This document shows, piece after piece, positions 23,041 through 33,857 of a DNA stretch of 64,000 nt. Under the pieces are notes generated by a model. The model made no database searches. It saw nothing but the letters and a program-made list of their open reading frames with translations, and had not been told where the DNA came from. The first letter of the stretch is position 1; each line of letters starts with the position of its first letter. The translations under genes and the position numbers were made by a program. Source of the DNA: Chrysogorgia sp. JL179-B06 (taxonomy: Eukaryota; Cnidaria; Anthozoa; Scleralcyonacea; Chrysogorgiidae); the NCBI GenBank assembly GCA_035772405.1, contig JAYKKM010000193.1, positions 791,001 through 855,000 of the forward strand. The letters are read 5' to 3'.

Positions 23041-23930
23041 CGTTTGCAGTGTTTATTATGTATCCTAGCAACTATATGCTGTGGGTCTCACTCATGACGT
23101 GTCATCGAACACTGCTCAACAACTGTCTCACTCACTGATCTCTAAAGAAGACTGGATCGAGCAACTATTATTCAGAAAATGAAGCCGGAAGTCCGCCATT
23201 ACTAAGGGACCAACTGAGGATCCTAGCAGGTTTTTTTTGGATTATGTGCTCTTACCATCGATAAAATAAAATAATTTTACTATAAAAGGACCAGAAGACA
23301 TTTTTCAAATTACTGGGTAAAACGATTCATGGCCTACAAACAGATTTACTGCGACTTTGGTCCCTTAGTAATGGCCGCCGTTGGCTCTAATTATCCGGTG
23401 AGATAAGCCTAATATGAGACGTCAAATTAGATTCAAGATTTTATGCATTTAATGTTAACAAAGAAACTATATTGGCCAGACACTAAACCTATTTCGCGAG
23501 CGTCACAGTTTGATTTGCTTGCAAACTCGGAGCTTCTAATGATCTCTCGTCAATTTACATTATGCAAATATTCAGGCTTCAAAATCAGCTCATCAGATAC
23601 AATAGAAAGCTCAATCCAGTCCTATTTTTGAGATCAGTGGTCTCACTCTTGTTTTTTCCCGGCCATCCTATAGCCCTAGTATATCCGTCATGGATATTAT
23701 TTGGGATGAAATATTATGGAAACCTTTCTGTTTCTTAAATGCATATACAGCATAATTGTACACTTGAAATTATTTTATTTGACCAGGAATACCGGTATAA
23801 GGTTCATTTATTGAATCCATGAAAATGCAAATGATCCTTGTTCATGCAAATATCACTCTCGCTTATCAATGCGACTGCACTGTGAAAGCAAAAGCAACTC
23901 GTTCGACAAGAAATGCATGATTATACAGAC
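23041..23930. other. Intron 2 (part), no gene recognised
   Basis: AT-rich. An inverted pair (about 23185-23225 and 23355-23390, sharing CCGCCATTACTAAGGGACC and its complement) marks a roughly 200 bp foldback. 23798-23910 is the dispersed repeat also seen at 12985. Confidence 0.5.
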
Positions 23931-23934
23931 GATA

Positions 23935-24530
23935 CATGACGCTCGTCAAGCTCGTATCCTCAGAAAAATGATTTTGAGTCCCGGACAGGTGAGACGCTCT
24001 AACCATTGAGCCACCGAGACTCAGATGGAGAGCGAAGGTTACAATGATGTACTCGTTCGATTGATATATGTACTGCCTATGCGGCAGTCACTATATATCG
24101 GTAATGTTTGATGTGTTAATATACACACTGCTGTAGTGAATGTGGGAGAGCTTGGAGTAGACAGACGATACATGGGCGATCGTCAAGCTCGTATCCTCAG
24201 AAAAATTATTCTGAGTCCCGGACAGGAATCGAACCTGTAACTTTCTGATTGCCGGTGAAACGCTCTAACCATTGAGCCACCGAGACTCAGATGGAGAGCG
24301 AAGGTTATAATGATGTACTCGTTCGATTGATATATGGGAGAGCTTGGAGTAGGCAGACGATACATGGGCGATCGTCAAGCTTGTATCCGCAGAAAAATGA
24401 CAGGAAGGTTACAGGTTCGATTCCTGTCCGGGACTCAAAATAATTTTTCTGAGGATACGCGCTTGACGATCGTCTATGTATCGTCTGTCTACTCCAAGCT
24501 CTCCCACATTCACTACAGCAGTGTGTACGT
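23935..24530. mobile_element. Cluster of tRNA-derived SINE copies in opposing orientations
   Basis: Three or more pieces of one SINE: - strand copies at about 23940-24100 (internally deleted) and 24130-24330, and a + strand copy at about 24360-24530. The SINE has a tRNA-like body followed by a tail containing GCTTGACGATCGTC and TCTACTCCAAGCTCTCCCAC. The opposing orientation makes a foldback. Other copies are at 56800-57060 and 57595-57775. Confidence 0.75.
24210..24292 (-). tRNA. tRNA-like SINE head (pseudo-tRNA)
   Basis: On the - strand the acceptor stem GAGTCTC pairs with GGGACTC, a D-arm reads GGCTCAATGGTTAGAGC, and a T-arm reads ACAGGTTCGATTCCTGT. The anticodon arm is weak (one internal C/C mismatch, no U33) and the anticodon position would read GGC. 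Embedded in a repeat, so it is a SINE promoter head rather than a working tRNA gene. Confidence 0.6.
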
Positions 24531-24559
24531 AATTTTCATTTTGTATTAGATTGCCACTG

Positions 24560-24765
24560 TCGTAAGACACTTGCTGTTTTATAAAACAAATAGAAAATAG
24601 CTTTATGTCTCTGTACTGTGATAGAAACGTGAATCATTCCATTTGAACTGGAAATATACCTGAAAAATACCAATTTTCACTTTCCTGTTAAAATGACGTC
24701 ATTCATGTTTCCATCAGTACAGAGACACGCAAGCAATCTTCTATTTGTTAAATAGAAACATGGCT
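24560..24765. repeat. Imperfect inverted repeat
   Basis: The left segment (AAACAAATAGAAAAT, TCTCTGTACTG, about 24584-24625) recurs inverted at the right (CAGTACAGAGACACGCAAG and TCTATTTGTTAAATAG, about 24717-24755). No TSD identified. It lies just upstream of exon 3. Confidence 0.6.
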
Positions 24766-24878
24766 GGCTTTTAGCCAATCAGAACACACCTTTTCACACA
24801 ATGGAATACGTACCTGCACGTTTGATGATTTGACATTTTATTTTTAAAATTTTATTTTATCAAACTTTTTTAATTTAG

Positions 24879-24965
24879 ACTCCCGGAGGGTGGGAGGATC
24901 AGACTGGAGAGCATTCAAAACACAGAAGGTCTGCCTCATGGGGCAGTGCAGATAATCTTAAAGAG
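24879..24965 (+). CDS. FAM117/GLCCI1-like: FAM117/GLCCI1-like, exon 3 (RSASWGSAD block)
   Basis: 87 bp, 29 codons, phase 0 at both ends. Acceptor TTTTTTAATTTAG, donor GAG before GTACGT. Encodes TPGGWEDQTGEHSKHRR then SASWGSADNLKE. The vertebrate counterpart contains RSASWGSADQLKE (recalled), so this is a near-exact family match. It is too short to appear as a long open frame. Confidence 0.92.
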
Positions 24966-25081
24966 GTACGTAAACTCCCAGCTAACAAGTAACACGTAAC
25001 TGACGTAAATTCAAGGAAAAGCCGTTCGATGACGTTTTTACCAAGAGAATATAAGTAGGCTTCCAGTAAATAAGGTAGCAA

Positions 25082-25531
25082 TAGACGACTTCCACGATCA
25101 TGCGCAGTAGCAACTGTAATGTAGTTAGTAAGTTAAATATTCAAATTTTCATCGTAGGTAAAAACAACTGTTTTAACTGGAAAGAGCGCATTGAAAATAG
25201 TAGAAGTGCAAAGTTTGAAAGAAATTGTGTAAAAAAGGAAGAAGTTACACAAGCAGAAAGTTGGCCATTTCAAAAGGGATTTATTAGTGATTTAATAAGG
25301 ATTTTGGCTTGGCGGGCGGGCGTTGCACACCAAGCCAAAATCCCTATTAAATCCATAGTGAAGAGCATAACTTCCGAAGTGTGTAGCTTTCGCACTATTT
25401 GCCCGATTTGTCTCAAACTTTGCACTTTTACTATTATTAATATGATCTTTCTAGCTAAAACAGTTGTTTTTACCTCATATGAAAATTTGATATAAAGTTG
25501 CTACTGCGCATGACCCTGAAACTCGTCTATA
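25082..25531. repeat. 450 bp foldback repeat with nested palindrome
   Basis: Outer arms share TAGACGA, CATGCGCAGTAGCAACT and AAAACAACTGTTTTA with their complements. An inner palindrome at about 25272-25360 is built on AGGATTTTGGCTTGG and its complement. The long open frame across it (25100-25495) is an accident of the repeat. It lies in intron 3. Confidence 0.8.
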
Positions 25532-26073
25532 GGGTAATCCTCTATCGCCTCGTAAAAAAGCTTGCATTGCGCCCCTATTAATGCCATCACCTATCATATA
25601 TAAATTTAAAGCTAATTGATCATAGAAGATGGTTATGAAATCTAATTTCCACGAAAAACATTTTGGCCAACTGTTTTATTTTAATTTACCAAAAGAAAAT
25701 AATACATTGATACTGTTTGTATTCTCCGATAAATTATCTCCGAAACGTTGTCGGCGATTTTTGATATGTTGCGTATTTCCGTTTTGAATTAGGAAGATGT
25801 GAAATTTGTAGCGACTTGATACAAATCAATTGATAAAAACTGAACCAAACTGTCTTTGAAAAATCACAGACACGTTTTTATCGAACATAGAACGTTAACA
25901 AAGCTTAAAAACCACGTATTCACAAAGTTGTGTGTTTAGTGTAGTTAATAGAATAATAATCTGTATAATCTCTGGGGTGGTCGCTTACGAGAGAAGAAAA
26001 ACAACTAAAAAAAGTCTAAAATCCAACCACAAAGTTGTAGTGTCCTAGCGAGAGCGTGGGAACGAGTGAGAGT
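25532..26073 (+). other. Intron 3 (part), nothing recognised
   Basis: AT-rich sequence between a foldback and the MULE-like copy 2. I see no exon, repeat core or RNA gene. Confidence 0.5.
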
Positions 26074-26082
26074 GTCATGTGG

Positions 26083-26789
26083 ATAGGGTATCTAGTACGT
26101 ATTCCTTATAAGGAAGCGCAAATAGAAGGCATTGACGAGCAAATAGAGTGAATTAACGAGCAAATAGCTGACACGTTGAACCCTCGTACCAGCCTCCTAG
26201 TTAATTGGATTATAACCGACCCCAAAATAACAAAGTAACCATTTGACAAACGTTTTCTTGAGAAATAAACCACCCCCAAAGCTATATAATATATCAAAGG
26301 AAAGTTAAATGATCTATTTACAACATACGTACAGCTTTATCCCGGTAGCTAACTTAGTTCTCTTTAAAAGCGCGGATAATCGAACATGCCCAAAAATATA
26401 ATTTTCGTAATACGGATACCATCTTGTAAACAAAAACACGAACTTTCGGCTGTCTTCGACGAACGTTTTCTTGAGAAATAATCAACTCCCAAAGCTACAA
26501 TATATATTAAAACAAAGATAAATTATCTTTTACAATATGCGTACAGCTTATCCGGCTAGCGAACGTAGTTTTCTTAAAAAGAGCGGATAATCGAACATAT
26601 CGTAACGTGTTAACAATCCCACATCCAGTGGGCTGGTACGAGTGCCATGTATTAGCTCGTCAATGCCTTGAATTTGCTCGTCAATGCCATGTATTTGCTC
26701 GTCAATGCCTTGTATTTGCTCGTCAATGCCTTGTATTTGCTCGTAGGCCACTTCCTTATATGGAATACGTACTAGAAGTACATATTATG
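26083..26789. mobile_element. MULE-like foldback element, copy 2
   Basis: 707 bp, flanked by the exact 9 bp duplication GTCATGTGG (26074-26082 and 26790-26798). Same termini and interior as copies at 10255 and 33858, but with the longest internal 21 bp tandem array: about five units of TTGTATTTGCTCGTCAATGCC type at about 26645-26745. The frames through the array are repeat artefacts. Confidence 0.87.
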
Positions 26790-26924
26790 GTCATGTGGGA
26801 AATGTAGTGTGCATGTGAGAGCGAAGTCGAGAGAGCAGCCGCGTAAAAGCATTCAAAGTGAAAATAAATACATAAGATTATATAGTATTCAACAGATACA
26901 ACAGTGGTCGTGGTCAATTACGAG

Positions 26925-27150
26925 AGTCGAACCGGGACCAGTTGCGAAACAGCAACAACAAGGCCTTCCGGCTGGACTATCGATCTACGGAGGCAGTTGC
27001 CGAGAGCCTAGTCACGAGTTGTATAATGGTGGTAATGCCGGGAGAAGAATTGGATAGTGTATATTACAAGTAATATTTAATTAATATTAAACTGCATGTT
27101 CTGACGATTTATGGTGAAGGAAAATTCGAGTGTTGGAATATTTAATTTCA
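26925..27150 (-). mobile_element. tRNA-like SINE fragment (second family)
   Basis: Shares ACCGGGACCAGTTGCGAAA, AAGGCCT.CCGGCTGG and TTTATGGTGAAGGAAAATT with 9710-9840. The GGCTGGAATTGAACCCGCGACCC-type segment in the other copy is the complement of a tRNA T-arm/B box, so it is probably a tRNA-derived SINE on the - strand. Confidence 0.5.
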
Positions 27151-27431
27151 GATGTATATATGTATATATTGAATGAAAAAATCTGGGGGTTAGGTGCACT
27201 TTAACCCTTTATGCTCCAGCCGTGACCAATACCTAAAATCTCTGAATATCAATGGTTAACCAAGTATAGAAGTAATGAGAATAAAGGAAATGATTACCAA
27301 AGATAGTACTATAAGACCAATTTGTATACTGATAGTGAGGCCTTTAAGCCTCACTATCATGAGAGGCCTTTAAGAAACTCCAGGTTTCAAACTACACCAA
27401 CATTGATATACTCATTATGTTAATTCTTTAG

Positions 27432-27665
27432 AAATTTCGACAACACCGCCAAAGAACGAAGCAAAATAGCCAGTTATATGGCAGAAAGTCGCCAGTTGCT
27501 GGTGACCATACAGCTGTACCAAACTTGGCAGTAGCTTCCTCTTCCATACCTATACCTACTGTACCAAAAACACCCATACAAGCAAGGTGCAGCATGGAGG
27601 GTTTCAATTCTGAGATCCAAGGTCTTGTTGTTACTGATTTTGAAGACTCTGTATTCAGATCTGCT
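27432..27665 (+). CDS. FAM117/GLCCI1-like: FAM117/GLCCI1-like, exon 4
   Basis: 234 bp, 78 codons, phase 0 at both ends. Acceptor TTAATTCTTTAG, donor GCT before GTAAGT. It begins KFRQHRQRTKQNSQLYGRK, the basic coiled segment that follows RSASWGSAD in the family (LRQQLQRSKQ in vertebrates). It continues with IPIPTVPKTPIQARCSMEG and FNSEIQGLVV, matching the vertebrate pattern of VP-rich sequence then EG-x4-E. Family match is clear. Confidence 0.9.
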
Positions 27666-27743
27666 GTAAGTACTATATATTATTGTTATACTGATCAAGA
27701 AAATGTTTATTTGGTGAGGTATATGTTCTAAAATAGAACTCGC

Positions 27744-28264
27744 AGGCCTGAATATAATTTTTTGGAGCTCGCCGGACACGATGTCCGGCCACAGAGTAAA
27801 TCGGCCGGACAAGACCACTTTTCTGTCGGACACGGTTTGTTAATTTTATCCCCGAATCGTTTAAGCATGACACCAAATAATTTTGCCGTTATGTAATGCA
27901 GTTTGATGTTGTACATTAATGGCCTTGTCGCCAGTACAGCGAACAACGCTGTTAGATCTCACTTTGAATCGCCATCTTTGTGTGATTAACGATCATAAAG
28001 CGGTTACAGGTCATGACTGTGTTGACTGCGCATGGAATTCACACAATGCGTGATACGTGAGAAAAATCATTTTGAGCCACATGTCATGTGTACGTTGGTC
28101 GATAAATATCAAAGTAGCTGGATTGTCATATAAACGCTTAACTTACTGGGAGGTAAGTGGTCGAGTCGGCCGGACATTGATGTCCGGCAGCAGCTCCAAG
28201 CTGCCGGTCACAAGACGAATTAACGCCGGACAATGTCCGGTGTCCGGCGGTAATATTCAGGCCT
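27744..28264. mobile_element. hAT-like foldback MITE, 8 bp target duplication
   Basis: Termini AGGCCTGAATAT (left) and ATATTCAGGCCT (right), flanked by the exact 8-mer GAACTCGC (27736-27743 and 28265-28272). 521 bp with repeated GCCGGACA/TGTCCGG motifs near both ends and no ORF of note. It lies in intron 4, 79 bp past exon 4. Confidence 0.85.
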
Positions 28265-28549
28265 GAACTCGCCGAAACATGGATTTTCAGATCGAAGACT
28301 AGGGTTAGTCGTTTTTTGTACTCTATCTTATGACGTCCGTGGGGTTAGTGTAAAACAAACTTAATACGTAAATTAAAATATCATTCAGAAACAGGGTATG
28401 ATTGTACGTTTTTGTTGTTATTTTGAACTTTTTCTGTATTTGTATAGACTCTTCCAATAAGTACAAAATTTTCAATGTGACATAATTGCCGCCATGAGCG
28501 CAACGCCTTTGAAGTTTGTCTACTTAGAACGTACTTTTCACGATACGAT

Positions 28550-28720
28550 AATAAATACACGCGTAAAAACACACAACGTGTTGCAAGTTGTCGACAAGCG
28601 TGAACAATGTTGTGCTGCCAATTGTGAACAATGTTGTGTTGCACCCGTGAACAATGTTGTCAACGTACACGGTTCTTCAGCCGTGATGACAATGTTGTTA
28701 CAGCATTGTTAACCATAAAA
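28550..28720. repeat. Minisatellite-bearing repeat, short copy
   Basis: Shares the lead-in AAAACACACAACGTGTTGCA and three degenerate units of GTGAACAATGTTGTG type with the array at 33190-33530. Probably a shorter relative of the same repeat. Confidence 0.6.
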
Positions 28721-29008
28721 CAAGTGTGCATATTTTTAACTATGAAACATAAAAAGGTTTCAAAAACCTACCGTATTATTACTGTTCATTCGTTTCTAGT
28801 GTATATCTGACACTCTTCCTCCATTTCTGGCTTGTTGTTGTTGTGAACTGCGAAGCGACTTCCGGGGCTTTAACGCGCGCTCATTGGCTAAATGTTTCAA
28901 AGTAGCCAATCAATATTCAATACTCGCTCATTGCGAGAAATCCGCTTGAAACCGCTCATCGGATCCGAAATGCGTACGGAGGCTGTAGAAAAGACTCCAA
29001 ATTTTACC

Positions 29009-29864
29009 TTAAAGTGTATATGACATGAAATTTTTATTGCTTCATTTGAAAGAGCATCAAAAAGTAGGACGATATGTAGTTTGCAGTTCCTTGATATCGT
29101 TTCTAGTTCCAGAGTTAAAGATGTCAAAATCAACGGAAAATATATGGGCACAAATAAATTGCTGATTCAGCTCAAATTATGACGTCATATGATTAATGTG
29201 ACCATAATGTGTTATGGTTAGTTTGGTGAATGTTTTAGATGAACTATAGCTCAGTTACTATGTGTCAGAATCAAATGATCGTTTGCACACAGATAGTGCA
29301 AGATGAAACACAGTTGATAATGTCACTAATTTTGTTGTCAAGTTAACACTGTTGTACCCAGGCCCGTTGAACGGATTTTATAAAACACCTTCATACTCTG
29401 TCTTGATAAGGATAAAATAATATCAGACGTGTGCTTGTCATACCAATGCATGCCTAAAATACATTTATACTATAATAATTTGAAAATTATACCCCCAGTG
29501 ATAAATACAGTGTGTTTTATAAAATCCGTGCAAGGAGCCTGGGTACAACAGTGACAAAAAAATTAGTGACATTATCATCTGTGTTTCATCTTGCACTATC
29601 ATTTGATTCTGACACATACTAGTAACTTAGCTATAGTTCATCTAAACATTCACCAAACTAACATGCAAACCATATGACATCATAATTTGTGCTGAATCAG
29701 CAATTTGTTTATGCTCATATATTTTCCCTTGATTTGACATCTTTTAAATCTTTATAACTCTGGAACTAGAAAATATATCAAGGAACGGTAAACAGCATAT
29801 CGTCCTACTTTTTGATGCTCTTTCAAATGAAGCAATAAAAATTTTCATGTCAGATACACTTTAA
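29009..29864. mobile_element. TTAA-flanked long foldback element
   Basis: Outer TTAA at 29009-29012 and 29861-29864. Inverted ends AGTGTATATGACATGAAA and TTTTCATGTCAGATACACT. Arms run for hundreds of bases (AAAAAGTAGGACGATATG and its complement). The centre holds GTACCCAGGC. TTAA duplication is shared by Kolobok and piggyBac superfamilies. It lies in intron 4. Confidence 0.75.
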
Positions 29865-30157
29865 AAGCTCAAAACGCGAGTGGTAACCAACCACCTCACC
29901 TTCAACACAAATGTTATTATGTTGGTTACCTGCTTGTAACAAAAAATGCATCAACGATAACATTTTGCAGTCTTGGCAGGCCGACTACTTTAACCAGTCT
30001 CTAATAGAGTTCACTGATTGCAGGTTGTAGTATTTGAAACCAAACCTTCATAATTATGTGCCACTGTACTCTCAAATGTTATCTTTCTCTGAATTTGTCA
30101 ACCGCGATATGGATAAAGTACCGTAATTGTTGCACAATTTTTTTTCCTTGAATACAG

Positions 30158-30486
30158 TATGAGCAAACCCCAGATGGACATCGTGCACCTCCTCCTAAAG
30201 CTTTTACAGGCACTGTTAGCACTCAAACACCAGGCGACATGTATGACTACCAGGATAGCTACAACAATGGCGTAATAATAACACGGTCACCTCCAGTCAC
30301 GCCCTCGGGAGAGTCCAAGACACCTCGTACGTCTGCTTCCGAACTCAGTGGCAGAGATAGTAGTTCACCAGATGTTCCCTCGGGATTCAAGTATGCCTCA
30401 TCTCCTAAACCTAATAATTCGTACTTGTTTGGAAGGGAGCCCCCAGATGGTGCTGAGAAAGTTCCTTTACAAGTGGACGAAGCGGC
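30158..30486 (+). CDS. FAM117/GLCCI1-like: FAM117/GLCCI1-like, exon 5 (KYASSPKPNNSY block)
   Basis: 329 bp, phase 0 in, phase 2 out. Acceptor TTGAATACAG, donor GC before GTAAGT. Encodes YEQTPDGHRAPPP, then STQTP, a serine/threonine-proline-rich stretch, SSSPDVPSGF, and the highly conserved KYASSPKPNNSYLFGREPP followed by GAEKV. The vertebrate proteins contain KYASSPKPNNSYMFKREPP (recalled). This is the strongest single piece of evidence for the family. Confidence 0.95.
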
Positions 30487-30537
30487 GTAAGTAATGTCAC
30501 CCTTTTCTATGGAGTAAATAAGAGCCCCTGTTTAAGT

Positions 30538-30710
30538 CTGGTTTTCATTTGGTCGCCACGACCGCAACGGTGTCATTGTGGACGATGTAATAGAGTGTTC
30601 ATCTATCTAGACTGATTTCCATACCGCAGACAAAAGACAAGATAGATCGACACTCTATTACATCGACCACTATGACACCGTTGCGATCGTGGCGACCAAA
30701 TAGAAACCAT
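30538..30710. repeat. 173 bp palindrome
   Basis: Arms share TTGGTCGCCACGA.CGCAACGG and ATGTAATAGAGTG with their complements. It sits 51 bp past exon 5. Confidence 0.85.
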
Positions 30711-31166
30711 GCTTTACAGTGCACATAAACCCTCCACATTTTTTAGATTTCTGTATAGAGGATGCCAAAATAGTTGATAGAGTTTTTTACAGTTTTTGAT
30801 TTGGTGCATTTGTTTCGGAGATATCTATCTTTAAAGTGCTCCTTTTTGTGTTCTGTGTTTTTACATATTCGTAAATATCAATGTCACGATCTGCCTGGTT
30901 ACTCAGCTAAGCGCAACCTCGTACCCAGGGTCTTACCTCCGCTCCCCCGACCGCCCCCCCCGACCACCCAGCTAAGCGTACTTTTTTATTTTTTTATTCG
31001 GAATCCAAAATCAAAGCGAAGCGAAAGCTAAACGATTTATTCGATTAGTATTTGTTATTTTCATGTTGGTGGGTTATTTTTGGACGAGTTATAAGTAAAA
31101 CGTAATGACAATTTAATGTTTAATCGTGGTAGGAAACGAGAAGGAGATGGAAGGCCACGATTGCCG

Positions 31167-31353
31167 TATAGACCTCTTTCATAATGGCTGCCATTTTAAA
31201 TATTCTTTTATCTGCATATCAATTAGCCTTTACAACCTCGTTGGGAAGCAAAGATTCTTTTGAATTACTGACATACAAACGAGGCCATAAAGGCTAATTT
31301 AGATGCACATAAAGGAATATTTAAATTAGCCGCCATTATGAAAGAGGTCTATA
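31167..31353. repeat. 187 bp palindromic MITE nested in a larger palindrome
   Basis: Arms TATAGACCTCTTTCATAATG and its complement, with imperfect pairing inwards to about 31270. It carries TA at both ends, as mariner-type MITEs do. Confidence 0.75.
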
Positions 31354-31847
31354 CTATCTTGAACAAGAGGCTGAAATTAGTGCTGGCTGAGTAACCAGGC
31401 AAATCGTGACATAGCCCCTTCAAACAAGCATGTTCCGGAAGTGACGTCAAAGACTCAAAGCTAAAAACCACGTTCAACCCACGTCTCGGTGTTTGGAAAT
31501 CAGGTAATAAATGCCTTCTCGTGTATGATATATTACATCTGAAACTCATTAATAATTCATGAGCCTAAAACAAAGGAAATCAGCACCGAAACGGTGGTTT
31601 GGATATCAGAGGAAGAAATTACATAAATTTAGCCAACTTTCACCTCGATTTTCTCTTAAAATACTGATTTGTATGAGATGTAATATATGAAACACTCGGA
31701 AGAGTATTTAATCCGGATACCCAAACACCTCGACGTTTGTTAAAAAACCTTGGCTTCGCCTCGGTTTTCAACAAACGTCTCGGTGTTTGGATATGGTATC
31801 CTGATGAAACTAGCCTGTGTACAGCCTGAGTATACACCTGTAATTCA

Positions 31848-32092
31848 GTCTGTAAAAATTCGCACGATAGCTTGTCGACCCCCCACTGAGCTTCTCAGAT
31901 CTAAGAAGTAGATTTTGAGTTGTTTAATACTCATATCATTCATAATTGTTTATTTGATTGGATTATTTGATCTCACAAGAATGCCCAGAGAACCAATTGT
32001 AACTGGAATAAGACAAGAGTTGTGATTTGGACAATCAAAATCTGAGAAGCTCAGCGGGGGGTCGGCAAGCTATCATGCGAGTTTTCACAGAC
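31848..32092. repeat. 245 bp palindrome
   Basis: Arms of about 50 bp, GTCTGTAAAAATTCGCACGA and complement, containing GACCCCCC.CTGAGCTTCTCAGA. Centre about 140 bp. Confidence 0.8.
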
Positions 32093-32717
32093 GAAAAGTA
32101 GTTTATCACATAGCTTATTGTGGTAGTTGAAATGCTACTAAGTTTTGTAGTTCTCGTGAAAACACTTTATAAAATAGCAATACTTTAATATTTCTCTGCT
32201 ACAGCATGTCCACTTTGTGACGTCATCACGCTAACATTTCATATGCTTATATCTCGACAATGGTGAATGATAAAGAAAACATTTAAACGTCATTATTCAA
32301 AATCTACTTACGAAGGAAAGACATGAAAACTGGATCATTTCATAGGCACTTTAACAACTATTGGTAATTCTACGCACTGGTACACTTACTGATTATTGGT
32401 AATTCTAGGGAGGAGAGAATATGCTGACGAGAAATGATCTCTTTTGAGCGACTTCCGTCCCTTAAGACCCTTTGCCATTTGCGAAAATTTATCACGGGTG
32501 ATTAAAAATAGCACTTTTTAGCAATGTTCGAAGAGAGTTATCTCCGAAACGAATGGACCAAATCAAAAACTGGAAAAGACCTTATAAACTATTTTAGCGT
32601 CCTCTATATAGAAAACAGAAAACTGGAGAGTTCATATGGACTTTAAAATACCGAGTTTGCCTGCAGAGGGTGTCACGTAGACAATACATGTATAAGATGA
32701 CTTATTTTTCTCTTTAG

Positions 32718-32853
32718 GGAGGAATGCAAACCTTGTGTTTCAGGACCGGACAAATCTAAAGGAACCATAAAATTTAGCACCCAATCTCCCTTCCATTCTA
32801 TCTTGCCCTCAAAAGTGGCACCTTTGTCAGATAGTCACCGTCAAGATGTAAAG
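32718..32853 (+). CDS. FAM117/GLCCI1-like: FAM117/GLCCI1-like, exon 6
   Basis: 136 bp, phase 2 in, phase 0 out. Acceptor TTTTTCTCTTTAG, donor AAG before GTAAAC. Encodes EECKPCVSGPDKSKGTIKF, then STQSPFHSILPSKVAPLSD. The vertebrate proteins have CPDKNK followed by F.P.GSAF and LLGPLLPASD (recalled), so the order fits. If the donor were not used, translation would stop eight codons later. Confidence 0.85.
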
Positions 32854-33189
32854 GTAAACAGCATCGGGTCAACGTTTTAAATCTGCGTGGTTGCTAAGCT
32901 ATATGCAGGGTTTGTGGTCATTGTCTCTTGGCAATAGTGTTGGTATTTATAGTAGTGTTGTTTTAAGTTTGGATTATTTTCTATCCATACTTTCACACCA
33001 TGGTGAGATTTTAATGTATTCCATTTTAAAAATGTTTCATGAATGCAACCGAGTGACCCACATTGTTCTCGTGTGGATGTAACAAATTCGAGTCGAGTTC
33101 TTCGGAAATCAAGTGATTACTAGCGATTTATTAAATTTGTGTCGCGAACATAAATATCAGATGATTTTCGAACAGTTTCCTTGGTTGGT

Positions 33190-33530
33190 AAATTCCATGG
33201 TGTATGCGCATAAAAACGCACAACCTGTTGCAAGTTGTCTGTCAACTGCGAACAAAGTTGTGTTGCCAACTGTGAACAAAGTTGTGCTGTCAACTGTGAA
33301 CAAAGTTGTGCTGTCAACTGCGAACAAAGTTGTGCTGTCAACTGTGAACAAAGTTGTGCTGTCAACTGTGAACAAAGTTGTGCTGTCAACTGTGAACAAA
33401 GTTGTGCTGCCAACTGTGAACAAAGTTGTGCTGTCAACTGTGAACAAAGTTGTGCTGCGAACTACGAACAAAGTTGTGCTGCCAACTGCAAACAAAGTTG
33501 TGCTGCCAACTGTGAACAATGTTGAAATAA
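33190..33530. repeat. 24 bp minisatellite (about 12 units)
   Basis: Units of CTGTGAACAAAGTTGTGCTGTCAA type, 24 bp long, repeated with few changes from about 33236 to 33526. Because the unit is a multiple of three and lacks stops, open frames appear on both strands; these are not genes. Lies at the start of intron 6. Confidence 0.93.
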
Positions 33531-33857
33531 ACAAAGCTCATTTGTAAATGACGGCTAATTTGATAATCTTCTACGTCCATTTAAATAACATCTCCAGCCT
33601 CCATCTCAAAAGCAAGAGCGAGGCTGGAAAAGTTCATTTAAAGAACATTGGCATCAAAAGTAAGTATCTTTAACATTAAAGTACGTAACTTAAATAGCCG
33701 GAATATAGTAGTTTGAGGTTTTAACGACCTGTGACGTCATGTACTGGTAAAGCGTTCAATGTAGGCGGAAATGTAAAGAAATGAGCTTCTTCTCAGTGTT
33801 ATTTTTGTAATGGCTATTACATCCAAAAACTGGGCAATACATGGTACCACGATATAG

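Larger units (their letters stand above)
30714..32646. mobile_element. TTAA-type foldback with nested palindromes
   Basis: Outer arms (30714-30840 and 32519-32646) are inverted copies (AGTTTTTGATTTGGT..., TTTCGGAGATA and complements) ending in TTAC (left) and TTAA (right). Inside are further palindromes: 30881-31412 (ATGTCACGATxTGCCTGGTT arms), 31167-31353 (TATAGACCTCTTTCATAATGG arms, nested in the previous one), and 31848-32092 (GATAGCTTG.CGACCCCCC arms). No coding content is recognised. It occupies most of intron 5. Confidence 0.7.

Noticed and set aside
24210..24292. A functional tRNA gene
   Set aside because: The anticodon stem is mismatched, U33 is absent, and the sequence is part of a multi-copy SINE with a shared tail.
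25100..25495. 131-codon frame
   Set aside because: It lies across a foldback repeat and its nested palindrome; composition reflects the repeat.
33236..33526. A CRISPR array
   Set aside because: Units are contiguous with no unique spacers, and the genome is eukaryotic.
33113..33547. Overlapping open frames on both strands with repeating peptides (NCEQSCAV, NKVVLSTV)
   Set aside because: They are translations of a 24 bp minisatellite, whose unit length keeps every stop-free frame open.
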